Shown: positions 9,843 to 18,255 of the stretch, in pieces
How the letters are laid out: the number at the start of each line of letters is the position of its first letter
Numbering within the stretch: position 1 is the first letter of the stretch
Assembly (NCBI GenBank): GCA_964493385.1
Contig: CAZBNW010000011.1
Coordinates: forward strand, 1-39,083
Direction: 5' to 3'
DNA length: 39,083 nucleotides
Source: Loki-b32 sp964493385
GTDB lineage: Archaea > Asgardarchaeota > Lokiarchaeia > Sigyniarchaeales > SOKP01
Position numbers and translations under genes: made by a program
Notes under the pieces: model-generated
The model's database searches: none
Told to the model about the DNA's origin: nothing
Seen by the model: only the letters and a program-made list of their open reading frames with translations

Positions 9843-11054
9843 TTATTTTTCTGATACACCCATCATTTTTGCAATTAGATTTGTTAAGTCGGAGATTTTT
9901 AATTTTATTTCGTCAGAAGTTTTCTCTTTTTTTTCATGCAACATGCATTGATAATGAATCTGGCATTTCGGACATGTAGTCACTAATAAATCCGCTACTT
10001 TTTTAGCCTCGATAATTCTATCTAGCTGTAAGGCTTTTGAAAGATCATTACAATTTATAAAGCAACTAACCCCACAGCAAGGTGCATTTTCAAGAGATCT
10101 TTCCATTTCATTAAATGTAATTCCGTGTTCCTCCATACTGTTAAGAATTTCTCTAGGAGGAGAATAAACTTTCATATGTCTTCCTAATCTACAAGGATCA
10201 TGATATGTAGTTGACAAATTATAAGTTTCTGAAAATTTTAATTGATTATTTTTGATTTTATCAGCTATTAATTCAGAAAGGTGAATAACATTAAAATTAA
10301 CATTTTTAATATATTTTGGATAATCTAGTTTTAAAGTTCGATAACATTCCGCGCAAGTTGTAATAACAGTTTCTATTCCTAATTTATTGATTTCATTTAC
10401 ATTATGTTCTGCTAATTTTTTAAAAGTCTCAAAATGTCCTTTCCAAAGGGCATCATGTCCGCAACATTTTATATTTTCAATAATAACTGGTGGTTGTTTA
10501 AGCACTTTATTTAAAATTTTTATTCCATTCTGTGCAACTTCTAGTAAATTCACATTTAAATTATCAAAAACAATATTTAAAATCGGTAAACATCCAAAAA
10601 AATATGCAATTTTTCCTTCTTTAGATACTTTATAACCATCTGGGACTAAATCTGATGATATTTTAAAACCAGATGGTCGATTTGCTTGTATTTCAGAAAT
10701 AATAGTTAAGATTCCATCATGAGTTTCTTCATATTCAATTCCTTTTTTTATTAAAACTCTTCTAGCTAATTTTATAAATTCAATAAAATCTACATTTTGA
10801 GGGCAATATTCTTGACAAATCCTACAGGTTAAGCAAAATCTGAGAACTTCATCGTTTATTATCTGTTTACTTGCTCCAAAAGCTGCTAATCGAGTCATTT
10901 GATGGGGATTTAATATGAATTGTTCTGCAACAGGACAGCTCGAAGTACACATTCCGCATTGAAAACAAGTTAATAGAGTTTTTGTTTCTTCCGCTTCAGA
11001 GATTTCTTTGATTAAATTAGGATCTAACTCAGAACTTTTTATAACGTCTTCCAT
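9843..11054 (-). CDS. hdrD: HdrD-like protein: HdrC-type ferredoxin domain fused to two CCG domains
   Basis: This 403-residue protein begins with an HdrC-like pair of [4Fe-4S] motifs: C30-C33-C36-C40 (CFQCGMCTSSCP) and C74-C77-C80-C84 (CLTCRICQEYCP). Two cysteine-rich CCG domains follow, the first with FFGC near 155, KCCGHDALW near 202 and TTCAECYRTL near 235. The second has YHDPCRLGRH near 285, PCCGVSCF near 325 and TTCPKCQIHYQC near 358. This is the architecture of HdrD, GlpC and related (Fe-S)-binding reductases, which use noncubane clusters to reduce or form disulfides. HdrD normally pairs with membrane HdrE, and no HdrE is visible here. With separate HdrC and HdrB genes next to it, the operon holds two disulfide-reductase-type catalytic subunits. 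Its end lies 16 bases before the giant hdrA start. Confidence 0.87.
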   Translation of the reverse strand: MEDVIKSSELDPNLIKEISEAEETKTLLTCFQCGMCTSSCPVAEQFILNPHQMTRLAAFGASKQIINDEVLRFCLTCRICQEYCPQNVDFIEFIKLARRVLIKKGIEYEETHDGILTIISEIQANRPSGFKISSDLVPDGYKVSKEGKIAYFFGCLPILNIVFDNLNVNLLEVAQNGIKILNKVLKQPPVIIENIKCCGHDALWKGHFETFKKLAEHNVNEINKLGIETVITTCAECYRTLKLDYPKYIKNVNFNVIHLSELIADKIKNNQLKFSETYNLSTTYHDPCRLGRHMKVYSPPREILNSMEEHGITFNEMERSLENAPCCGVSCFINCNDLSKALQLDRIIEAKKVADLLVTTCPKCQIHYQCMLHEKKEKTSDEIKLKISDLTNLIAKMMGVSEK

Positions 11055-11114
11055 AGATTTTCAAATCCAATTATTTTTTTTTATTAATTAAATTGACATT
11101 TCTAATTATTAAAT

Positions 11115-11990
11115 TTAAATCGAGAAGTTTACACTTTCGAATAACACTTTTGGTCTAATTCTGTGAAAATTTAGACCCAATTCCTCGTGTTTATATCCAA
11201 ACGCTAATGCGACTAATTCTGAAAGATAGAAAATAGGCAAATCATAATTAGTATTGTTTTTCTTATTGAGCTCTCTTTGATTAAATTCATATTGCTGATA
11301 ACAAGCTGGACAAACTACAGCAATGCAATTAGCCCCTGATTCTTGAATGGCTTTTAATTTTTTATCTATCATTAAAAGAGATAAATCCTTATCTGACTTC
11401 TCTACAGGATTGCCGCAACACTCCATTTTCATCTCATAATCTACAGATTCTGCCCCGAGTGCCCTAATAATCTCATCTATCGTTACAGGCTCAAACGGGT
11501 CGTCCCAATTAATTATTTCTGAAGGCCGTAAATAGTGGCATCCATAGTGAACAGCAATCTTAAAGCCATCCAAAGGTTTTTCTACGTAAGTCTTAATCTT
11601 ATCTAAATATTCATATAATATTTCAGCAAAGTGTTTAACATCTACTTTACCATCGTATAATTTCCCTACCTTTTTTAAAATCTCATTTACATCTTCTTTA
11701 GCATGAGGATCCTTATTTATATAATAATTTACGCCTTTTAAAGTCTCAACGCACCCAGAACAAAAAGAAATCACTCCACCATTATTATTACATAAACTTA
11801 GATTTCTGGCTCCTAAAGCCAACCACGTTTTATGATCTAAAATTTCAACCCCCGTTGGGTCAGGACAACAACTAAATCCATCAACGTCATTTAATTTAAT
11901 ACCAAGCTTTTCAAACACTTTTCTTGAAGATGTTTCTAAAAAAGGGAATCGTGCAGGAATAACACAACCCAAAAATAAATCATAGGTCAA
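11115..11990 (-). CDS. hdrB: heterodisulfide reductase subunit B
   Basis: This 291-residue HdrB retains the full cysteine set expected for two noncubane [4Fe-4S] clusters. The first group is C9, C41-C42 (FSCCPDP) and C77/C80 (CSGC); the second is C151 (YGCHYLRP), C191-C192 (MECCGNP) and C227/C230 (CPAC). C9 and C41-C42 fall where they do in the methanogen enzyme. In methanogens HdrB reduces the CoM-S-S-CoB heterodisulfide. No methanogenesis gene is present here, so the disulfide substrate is unknown. The start is a TTG at 11990, three bases after the hdrC stop, with GGAGGG inside the end of hdrC as ribosome binding site. The only nearby ATG is out of frame. Confidence 0.93.
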   Translation of the reverse strand: MTYDLFLGCVIPARFPFLETSSRKVFEKLGIKLNDVDGFSCCPDPTGVEILDHKTWLALGARNLSLCNNNGGVISFCSGCVETLKGVNYYINKDPHAKEDVNEILKKVGKLYDGKVDVKHFAEILYEYLDKIKTYVEKPLDGFKIAVHYGCHYLRPSEIINWDDPFEPVTIDEIIRALGAESVDYEMKMECCGNPVEKSDKDLSLLMIDKKLKAIQESGANCIAVVCPACYQQYEFNQRELNKKNNTNYDLPIFYLSELVALAFGYKHEELGLNFHRIRPKVLFESVNFSI

Positions 11991-11993
11991 TAT

Positions 11994-12491
11994 TTATTCA
12001 CCCTCCTTGGGAATATGATTTTCAAAATTAGTTTCTTTTAATATAATCTTTATCTCATTAATAGGAGCTGTTTTTATAACGGGAAGTCCTAATTTCTCCC
12101 TTCGTGTTAAAATTGCTTTTGAGTATGGAATTGCGATCCCGTTCTCTAAAACTGCTTGACCTTGCGCAATGAACGCATCAGGAACTTTTCCGGTTTCGAA
12201 GCACTTATTCTTAATTAATGTGAAAATCTCTGTAAGTTCTACTTTTTGAGGGCACAGCTCCACACAACGCTGACATGTTGAGCATAGCCACGGATTCGGT
12301 TCTTGTTTTTCAACCAATTTATCTTGTAGACCTAATATTGCCTCTTCAATAATCTTTCTAGGATTATATTTGCCATTTGTTATTAAAGCAACTGGACAAC
12401 CACCACTACAAGTACTACATTGATAACAGTAGCTTAGAGAAGCATTGTGTTTCAATACCTCGTTTCGAAAATCAAAATTAATTACACTCAT
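11994..12491 (-). CDS. hdrC: heterodisulfide reductase subunit C
   Basis: This 165-residue iron-sulfur protein has two [4Fe-4S] motifs, C22-C25-C28-C32 (CYQCSTCSGGCP) and C70-C73-C76-C80 (CSTCQRCVELCP), the hallmark of HdrC. It passes electrons from HdrA to the catalytic HdrB. It is the first gene of the operon. There is no clear Shine-Dalgarno before the ATG at 12491 and the upstream sequence is very A/T-rich, which would fit a leaderless or near-leaderless transcript. A Cys-rich small gene and an Lrp-type regulator lie divergently on the other side of the 266-base spacer. Confidence 0.93.
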   Translation of the reverse strand: MSVINFDFRNEVLKHNASLSYCYQCSTCSGGCPVALITNGKYNPRKIIEEAILGLQDKLVEKQEPNPWLCSTCQRCVELCPQKVELTEIFTLIKNKCFETGKVPDAFIAQGQAVLENGIAIPYSKAILTRREKLGLPVIKTAPINEIKIILKETNFENHIPKEGE

Positions 12492-12757
12492 TTTGACAAA
12501 AAATTCAAAAAGTTATTTTAATCTATTGTTCTAGATGGATAAGAAAATTTTAGAAGTGTTAAAAAATTTATTAGAAAATTTCTAAAGTAAAAACTCAATA
12601 AGAAATTATATTTTATTACATAGCTCTTAATATTTTTAATGCAAATATTCTTCTTTTTTTTTTCTTTGTATCCTGATAACAAACTATTCAATTAATTGTT
12701 TAAATGTTTAATTTTGCTCGAATCTCTAAATAAATATACTTGAATTTAATAATTTGA

Positions 12758-13123
12758 ATGATCGAAAATGAATATTGTGTTCAAATTTCCAAAATATATT
12801 CAAATTTAAATATTATCAAATCTAATAGTATTATGATGTGCCAAAATTGTAATTGTGACTTCTTCGAGAAATGTTCTATTGTTGGGTATATGCCTATTGG
12901 TTTTTGCTGCGAAAATTGCTATCTATATGATGAATATACCACTTGTTTAAAATCTAAATCAAAAGTTAGAGAGGAAATAGAAAAGTCAATTAAGGAATTA
13001 AGGGAAATTAAACTTATTGACACTAAGATCGAAGGAGAACTATTAAAAATCGTTATTGAACATGAAGGTAAAAAGGAGAAAACACTTATTATCGATCTTA
13101 AAAAACATTTAGAAGCTCGTTAA
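12758..13123 (+). CDS. small cysteine-rich protein of unknown function
   Basis: This 121-residue protein is not recognised. The first half is rich in cysteine: C7, C28, C31, C33, C39, C50, C51, C54 and C63, including CQNCNC and CCENC. This looks like a zinc- or iron-sulfur-binding knuckle. The second half is charged and probably helical followed by strands (SKVREEIEKSIKELREI, then a GKKEKTLIIDLKK tail). An internal MM at 26-27 just before the Cys cluster is an alternative start. It is divergent from the hdr operon and upstream of an Lrp-family regulator, so a redox-sensing or accessory role for the operon is possible but only inferred from position. Confidence 0.6.
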   Translation: MIENEYCVQISKIYSNLNIIKSNSIMMCQNCNCDFFEKCSIVGYMPIGFCCENCYLYDEYTTCLKSKSKVREEIEKSIKELREIKLIDTKIEGELLKIVIEHEGKKEKTLIIDLKKHLEAR

Positions 13124-13261
13124 AAATTAATTAAAAAGAGAATAAGGATTATTTCCTCACTCATCATTAGGAATGAATTAATAAACGAATTATCATATTT
13201 TAATAATAGAAGCAAATAATTTTTTAGAATAGATATATCAAATATTTCGAGAGATTGACAC

Positions 13262-13681
13262 ATGGATATTGTAGATCTTAAAATATTGGAACTCCTTAAA
13301 GAAAATAGTAGGATGTCATTCAATGATATATCTGAAAATGTAAAGAAAACAGAAGCAACCGTTAGAAGACGTGTGAAAAAATTAATAGAAGAAGGAATAA
13401 TAAAAAAATTTACAATTGACTATGAAATCGATTCAAAACAAAAGATTTACGCAACCATAAAAATTGAACCTGATTTCAAGGATATTAAACGGATATTGAA
13501 AGAAATATCAGGAATAGAAGAAGTTTCTAATATTTGGCGGCTATCAGGAGATTGTGGTTTACTTTTAAAAGTTGATATTGATTCTATAGATAAATTCAAC
13601 CCATTAATTGAGGATAAAATATCTCAAATTGCTGGAATAAAGATAATTGAGACTTGTTTTATAACAGATATTATTAAGTAA
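13262..13681 (+). CDS. Lrp/AsnC-family transcriptional regulator
   Basis: At 139 residues this is typical for the family. The N-terminal winged helix (1-52) begins with MDIVDLKILELLKENSRMS and has the recognition helix EATVRRRVKKLIEEG. The C-terminal part (about 65-139) is a RAM/AsnC effector-binding domain with the usual alternating strands (KIYATIKIEP, SGIEEVSNIWRLSG, IAGIKIIETCF). Members form dimers and octamers and often sense amino acids. It lies 140 bases after the Cys-rich gene and close to the divergent hdr operon, a plausible but unproven target. Confidence 0.9.
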   Translation: MDIVDLKILELLKENSRMSFNDISENVKKTEATVRRRVKKLIEEGIIKKFTIDYEIDSKQKIYATIKIEPDFKDIKRILKEISGIEEVSNIWRLSGDCGLLLKVDIDSIDKFNPLIEDKISQIAGIKIIETCFITDIIK

Positions 13682-13944
13682 AGTCCGTATAATTGTTTTT
13701 TTATATATTAACGATTAAGAAATTAGATTATTAAATCTAACCCTAAGGAAAAATAATACTTTTTTATTAGGGATCAACTTTATTTATTTTTATTAAGATT
13801 ACGTATAATTCATATTAATACGCTAAGGAACATAAAAAATAAAAAACATAAATAATAAAACTTAAATTACTTTAGATAAAAAAATACTTTTAAAGATTAA
13901 ATCAGATAATCTAGAAAAAGAAAAATTTTTAGATCTCGAACAAG

Positions 13945-14484
13945 GTGTTGAATATCGAACAAAAACTGGCTTTCAAACTATGTATTTTTGGAGCAGGAGG
14001 GGTCGGAAAAACAACATTGATAAGAAGATTTGTTACAAAAATATTTGAAGAAGATATTAAGATGACAATAGGGGCTGATTTTAGCATTAAAAATGTTGAA
14101 GTTGATGGTAAAATGGTGACACTTCGAATATGGGATTTTGCTGGTGAAGAACGTTTTAGAGTACTTTTACCTAGTTTTGCCAAGGGAGCAGAGGGGGGGA
14201 TTTTCATGTTTGATATAACCAGATATTCAACAATAAAAGATATTCATGATTGGTTAGCGATTTTTGAATATTTTGTCTCCGAATCAGAAGTAAAAATACC
14301 AATTGTAATGGTCGGGGGAAAATCAGATCTGGAGGATAAAAGATCAGTTGAACCTGAGGAATCTATGGAGCTATCGAAATCTTATAATTTACAAGGTTAT
14401 ATCGAATGTTCTTCCAAAACAGGAGATAACGTGGAACAGGTTTTTGAATTTATAGCAAAACGAATGATGGAAAATACCAGATAA
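13945..14484 (+). CDS. Ras/Rab-superfamily small GTPase with altered G3 and G4 motifs
   Basis: This 179-residue single-domain GTPase has the P-loop GAGGVGKT at 16-23, identical to Ras except for the final Thr. G2 Thr is T41 (MTIGADF), G3 is WDFAGEERF at 63-71, G4 is VGGKSDLED at 123-131 and G5 is ECSSK at 154-158. Two features stand out. The residue matching catalytic Gln61 of Ras is Glu (DFAGE), and the G4 Asn of NKxD is Gly (GKSD). There is no C-terminal Cys for prenylation; the protein ends EFIAKRMMENTR. The start is GTG at 13945 or TTG at 13948, as no ATG precedes the P-loop. Expanded families of such GTPases are typical of Asgard archaea. The partner is unknown. Confidence 0.9.
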   Translation: MLNIEQKLAFKLCIFGAGGVGKTTLIRRFVTKIFEEDIKMTIGADFSIKNVEVDGKMVTLRIWDFAGEERFRVLLPSFAKGAEGGIFMFDITRYSTIKDIHDWLAIFEYFVSESEVKIPIVMVGGKSDLEDKRSVEPEESMELSKSYNLQGYIECSSKTGDNVEQVFEFIAKRMMENTR

Positions 14485-14535
14485 ATTGTATATTAATTAT
14501 TTAAATTCTTTATATCTAAGTTTTATTCTATATAT

Positions 14536-14566
14536 AATAAAAAAAAGTCGTCTAGTTTTTTTTATT
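14536..14566. terminator. bidirectional A/T-stem terminator between convergent genes
   Basis: A perfect 11-base inverted repeat (AATA7A / T8ATT) closes a 9-base loop, GTCGTCTAG. It gives a T8 run on either strand, between the GTPase gene ending at 14484 and the convergent gene ending at 14655. Archaeal termination depends mainly on T-runs, so one element could serve both transcripts. Confidence 0.6.
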
Positions 14567-14654
14567 TGTTTAAAGAATCTCAATTGATCTTTAGTATTTT
14601 ATTCCTTTTTCTAAAAATCAATAAATTTATATAAAAAAAATTAAAATCCTTTTA

Positions 14655-15185
14655 TTACGTTCTTCTAATAACTTTAACTAATCCTTTTTTTCTCAAGTCA
14701 TCCATCATATCTTCTATTTCTTCTACGCTTTTCTGTGCTATTGTAGCGACTTGTTCAAGTGTATTCATTCCGTCGCAAATTTTTAACACCTTAAACTGTT
14801 CCTTATTAAGCATTCCTAATTGCACTGCCATTGGTGGAATCTCCTTTACTACTATAGGAATCCTAACTTCTCCACCTTCTTTTGTTACTTTTGCACCAAT
14901 TTCTTCTGTACTTGGAGAGGCGCCAAAGAAACTCTTTACGCCGGTAACATCAAAATTATCATTTATGTATACATAAATTGTATGTTCTTTTCCAGATAAA
15001 TCATCTGGATCTTCTAGATCAGGAATTTGGTTAGAATGCTTATATTCTTTAGTATAAATCCCCACTTTTAGCCCGTTTATGATTTCCTTTTTGTCTATAT
15101 TTAAAGCTACCATATCTTCGCAGATATCACACCAGGCCCATGCCTCTATTAATGAGAAGTATTTCTTCACTTTATTTTCTGGCAT
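14655..15185 (-). CDS. uncharacterised protein with N-terminal CxxC and C-terminal winged helix
   Basis: This 176-residue protein is not recognised by name. The N-terminus has WAWCDICEDM with C19/C22, a possible half zinc site. A central strand-rich part (KEHTIYVYINDNFDVTG, EVRIPIVVKEIPPMAV) follows. The last 55 residues (LNKEQFKVLKICDG, TLEQVATIAQKS, EEIEDMMDDLRKKGLVKVI) look like a winged helix of the kind seen in DNA-binding or adaptor proteins. It is convergent with the small GTPase gene. It could be a GTPase partner or a regulator, but nothing in the sequence decides. Confidence 0.7.
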   Translation of the reverse strand: MPENKVKKYFSLIEAWAWCDICEDMVALNIDKKEIINGLKVGIYTKEYKHSNQIPDLEDPDDLSGKEHTIYVYINDNFDVTGVKSFFGASPSTEEIGAKVTKEGGEVRIPIVVKEIPPMAVQLGMLNKEQFKVLKICDGMNTLEQVATIAQKSVEEIEDMMDDLRKKGLVKVIRRT

Positions 15186-15430
15186 TGAAGTTCTCTTTAA
15201 ACATGAATTTTTATTAGATATTTTATATGCAAATTAAGGTGTTTGTTAATTTAAAATTTAATTCACTGTTTCTTCAATAATGATTAAATCAATTTAAATC
15301 AACCAGTTAATAATTCAATATAGTGTAATTTATTTCTATTAGGCTCAATTTTGAAAACCAAAAATAATTAAAGTTATAACATATTTTAAAATCTAAGGAA
15401 AAATTTTGATAATGTACAGATGATATATCA

Positions 15431-15607
15431 ATGGCAATGTACAAACGCAATGTGTGCTTTGGCTGTGGGAGGCCTATAACGCCGTATGAAGCAGCAGTTC
15501 ATTTTCCTTGCCCTTCCTGTGGAGATGTAACAATTTGGCGATGTGAGCGTTGCAGGGAGATGGGGAAGGAATATCGTTGTTTGAAATGCGACTTTTCAGG
15601 ACCCTAG
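15431..15607 (+). CDS. small zinc-ribbon RNA-binding protein (COG2888 type)
   Basis: This 58-residue gene has four CxxC pairs: C9/C12 (VCFGCG), C27/C30 (PCPSCG), C38/C41 (RCERC) and C50/C53 (RCLKC). It ends in the family's GP after CDFSG. It matches the archaeal predicted zinc-ribbon RNA-binding protein linked to translation. It lies 26 bases upstream of the aEF1B gene, the conserved archaeal order, which strongly supports the call. A second ATG six bases downstream (MYKRNVC) is an alternative start. Its DNA is noticeably less A/T-rich than the flanking spacers. Confidence 0.93.
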   Translation: MAMYKRNVCFGCGRPITPYEAAVHFPCPSCGDVTIWRCERCREMGKEYRCLKCDFSGP

Positions 15608-15633
15608 AATAATTATTAAAGAGATTGTCTAAA

Positions 15634-15900
15634 ATGGGAGAATTTATTGCGTTAATTGATGTTGTTCCTGAGGAAATTGATATAAATTTTGATGAATTTG
15701 TAGAAAAACTAAAAATTGTATTACCTGAATCTTGCGTTATCGAACAATATGATGTACTACCGGTTGCATTTGGTTTGAAAAAAGCTAGAGTTCGAGTGAG
15801 ATACCCTGAAGAATGGGGTGGCACAGATAAACTTGAAGAATTATTTAGTCAAGTTGATGGAATACAAGGTATTGAGGCCATAGCTTTTTCAAAAGCCTAA
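15634..15900 (+). CDS. ef1b: archaeal translation elongation factor 1-beta
   Basis: This 88-residue protein begins MGEFIALIDVVPEE, the standard aEF1B start. It has a ferredoxin-like alpha/beta fold pattern and the conserved YDVLPVAFGLKKARV and FSQVDGIQGIEAI stretches. It is the nucleotide exchange factor for elongation factor EF1A. A TTG three codons upstream could extend it to 91 residues, but family alignment favours the ATG. It is the second gene of the zinc-ribbon/aEF1B operon. Confidence 0.95.
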   Translation: MGEFIALIDVVPEEIDINFDEFVEKLKIVLPESCVIEQYDVLPVAFGLKKARVRVRYPEEWGGTDKLEELFSQVDGIQGIEAIAFSKA

Positions 15901-15946
15901 AAGAGAAATCTAATTCCTTTTTAAAGTTATAAAAATTTCCAACATA

Positions 15947-16168
15947 CTATCTTGTTTTTAAAAATCTTTTTATTTCATCCAGCATAGAATCAAACTCATC
16001 TTCTTCTGTTTTTTCAGTAGGTTTTTGCTCAACTCCTTCTTTTATTGATGAAGTATATTTTATCCATTCTTTGTTATCCTTTATAATTAGTTGTTGAACT
16101 ATGGGAATTGATTCAAAATTTGGAATTAAATAATTTAATTTTATTAATCTTAATAATAAATTTTTCAA
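15947..16168 (-). CDS. small protein coupled to mutL
   Basis: This 73-residue ORF starts with TTG overlapping the mutL stop (TTGA, four-base overlap), a classic translational coupling. It has a basic hydrophobic N-terminus (KNLLLRLIKLNYLIP) and an acidic, probably helical C-terminus (EKTEEDEFDSMLDEIKRF). It is not recognised. Overlap with mutL suggests co-expression and perhaps interaction with MutL, which is inference. Confidence 0.5.
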   Translation of the reverse strand: MKNLLLRLIKLNYLIPNFESIPIVQQLIIKDNKEWIKYTSSIKEGVEQKPTEKTEEDEFDSMLDEIKRFLKTR

Positions 16169-18018
16169 GCAATTCTTTTAAATAATTTATCTAATTCCTT
16201 ATAAGAGAAAAATCTTAAAGTCGGTCTTCCGTGAGCACAGTGATAAGAATCTTTACATTTTGCTAATTCAATTAATAGACCTCTTATATCTTTTAAAGAG
16301 AGATCATCGCCTCCTCTAATGCTATTATGACATGATAAATAATTGATTATTTCTTCTGTGACCTCTGAAAAACTTTTATCCTTTCCAATCTTGGTTATGT
16401 CACTAATAATTTCTTTTATTATATTGATATCTGGAACTCTTCCCATAATAGTAGGAATTTCTCTTAAAATGAAAGTCTGTCCACCAAAATGTTCAAAATT
16501 AAATCCCAACTTTTTAATTTCATGTAAATTAGACTCTAAAAATATTCTTTCACTTGGAGAGACATCAATTTTTAAAGCAGAGATTAGTTTTTGTTTACTC
16601 ATTTTTGAAGTTCTATATGCTTCTAAGAATTTTTCCTTGTTTATCCGTTCTGAGGCTGCATGTTGATCTAAAATAAATAATCCTTCTTCATTATTTTCGT
16701 TAATACCCTCTAAAACAACATATATTTTATTACTTAATTGACCCGTATGAGAGATTAAACGTAGTTTTGGAAAGTTCTTAGAAATTACATATTTTCCTCG
16801 TAAAAATGCCTCAGGTGTTATCTTTTTGTTTATTTTATCATCAATTATCTGATCTCTTAAGCTTAATTGTACACTTTCTTCCTGCTTTGTAAGTTCTTTT
16901 GGATATGTTTCTTTATATTTACTTTGGTTTTTTTGAACTTTTCTAATTGCGAATGTTTCATTTTCTTCAGAAGGTATAAACTCCTCTAATTCTGTAGATA
17001 TATATTTTGCCTCCTTAACTATAAATTTATCCTCAACATAATCCTGGATGATATTATACACTTTATTATAAATAGATTCCTCTCGCTCGAATCTAACATG
17101 AAGTTTCTTTGGGTGAACATTGAAATCAATAACAGAAGGCTCAAGCTCAAGAAATATAATAAAAAACGGATATTTACTTACCATTAAAGTTCCTTCATAT
17201 GCTTCACTAATAGCTCTAAACAACACATCACTAACGATATAACGTCGGTTAATGAACAAGCTTGAATAAGATCTGGTCTTTTTAGCTATATTTGGATGTC
17301 CTAATAAACCACTTATCCGGAACTTAATATCTTTTTCGATGTAATCAAAGGTTTCCATAAACTTTGCTATTTTTTTTCCATAAATATGAAATACTGTTGT
17401 TTTTAAATCATTTGACCCAGGACAATTAAGTATATCTAATTCATTATGACGATATATGAAATGGAGTTCTGGGTATGCCAAAGAATATCTCTGTACAATA
17501 TCTGTAATATGACCTAATTCTGTAGCATCTTTTTTTAGAAACTTCTGCCGTGCCGGGAGGTTATAGAATATGTTTTTAACTTTAATACTTGTCCCAGCAG
17601 GACAAGAAATTTCTTTTTTATCTACAACTTTTCCTCCTTCGATATGTAAATATGCCCCTTTCTCTTCATACTCTACTCTAGAAATTATTTCAACTTTACT
17701 TACAGCAGCAATACTTGCAAGTGCTTCTCCTCTAAAGCCTAAAGTAGAAAGATTTTCTAAATCTTCAATACTTCTAATTTTATTACTTGTATGTCTCTCA
17801 AAAGCCATTTCAATATCTTCAGATGGGATGCCGATACCATCATCAATTACTTGAATTAACGATTTTCCAGCTTTTTTAACAATGACTCTTATTTCTGATG
17901 CCTGTGCATCGATGCCATTTTCAATAAGCTCTTTTACAACGTTCGCTGGTCTATCAACAACTTCTCCCGCAGCAATTTTATCTGCATCAATTATTTTTTT
18001 AATTTTACTTACTTTCAC
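16165..18018 (-). CDS. mutL: DNA mismatch repair protein MutL
   Basis: This 617-residue MutL has the GHKL ATPase motifs: E30 and N34 in VVKELIENGIDA, DDGIGI near 58, and HTSNKI followed by TLGFRGEALASIAAVS. The transducer domain includes FINRRYI and VHPKKLHVRF. The C-terminal dimerisation/endonuclease domain has DQHAASERINKE, which fits the DQHAx2Ex4E metal motif of nicking MutL enzymes. SCHNSIRGGD and CAHGRPT lie near the end. It is therefore expected to nick the error strand as in bacteria lacking MutH. MutS lies about 1.2 kb upstream on the same strand, separated by a divergent membrane-protein gene. Most archaea lack MutS1/MutL, so an ancient transfer from bacteria is likely. Confidence 0.97.
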   Translation of the reverse strand: MKVSKIKKIIDADKIAAGEVVDRPANVVKELIENGIDAQASEIRVIVKKAGKSLIQVIDDGIGIPSEDIEMAFERHTSNKIRSIEDLENLSTLGFRGEALASIAAVSKVEIISRVEYEEKGAYLHIEGGKVVDKKEISCPAGTSIKVKNIFYNLPARQKFLKKDATELGHITDIVQRYSLAYPELHFIYRHNELDILNCPGSNDLKTTVFHIYGKKIAKFMETFDYIEKDIKFRISGLLGHPNIAKKTRSYSSLFINRRYIVSDVLFRAISEAYEGTLMVSKYPFFIIFLELEPSVIDFNVHPKKLHVRFEREESIYNKVYNIIQDYVEDKFIVKEAKYISTELEEFIPSEENETFAIRKVQKNQSKYKETYPKELTKQEESVQLSLRDQIIDDKINKKITPEAFLRGKYVISKNFPKLRLISHTGQLSNKIYVVLEGINENNEEGLFILDQHAASERINKEKFLEAYRTSKMSKQKLISALKIDVSPSERIFLESNLHEIKKLGFNFEHFGGQTFILREIPTIMGRVPDINIIKEIISDITKIGKDKSFSEVTEEIINYLSCHNSIRGGDDLSLKDIRGLLIELAKCKDSYHCAHGRPTLRFFSYKELDKLFKRIA

Positions 18019-18255
18019 AATTTTTTTAAAACCTTTTCAAATTTTTTCTAATGATAAGATAATGTTATAAAGTTATTATATTTCTCATTACAATCAAATT
18101 TAAAATAGTACCCTATTAAAGTTTAAATAAATTTGGATCTAAGAGAGTTTTTAATTCTTTATGCACGAATGATGATTTTTAATTTATAATTAAACTGAAG
18201 GTAAGTCTTTTAAATTTCTTTTAATACTCTATAATAATTGGATTGAAGGTAAATT

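Noticed and set aside
12535..12585. Mini-ORF MDKKILEVLKNLLENF upstream of the hdr operon on the plus strand
   Set aside because: Sixteen codons in A/T-rich DNA with no ribosome binding site; chance is likely.
13120..13323. Minus-strand ORF across the start of the Lrp gene
   Set aside because: Antisense shadow of a clear regulator gene, with low-complexity Leu/Ile/Ser translation.
13929..14207. Minus-strand ORF inside the GTPase gene
   Set aside because: Antisense shadow; the plus-strand frame carries all GTPase motifs.
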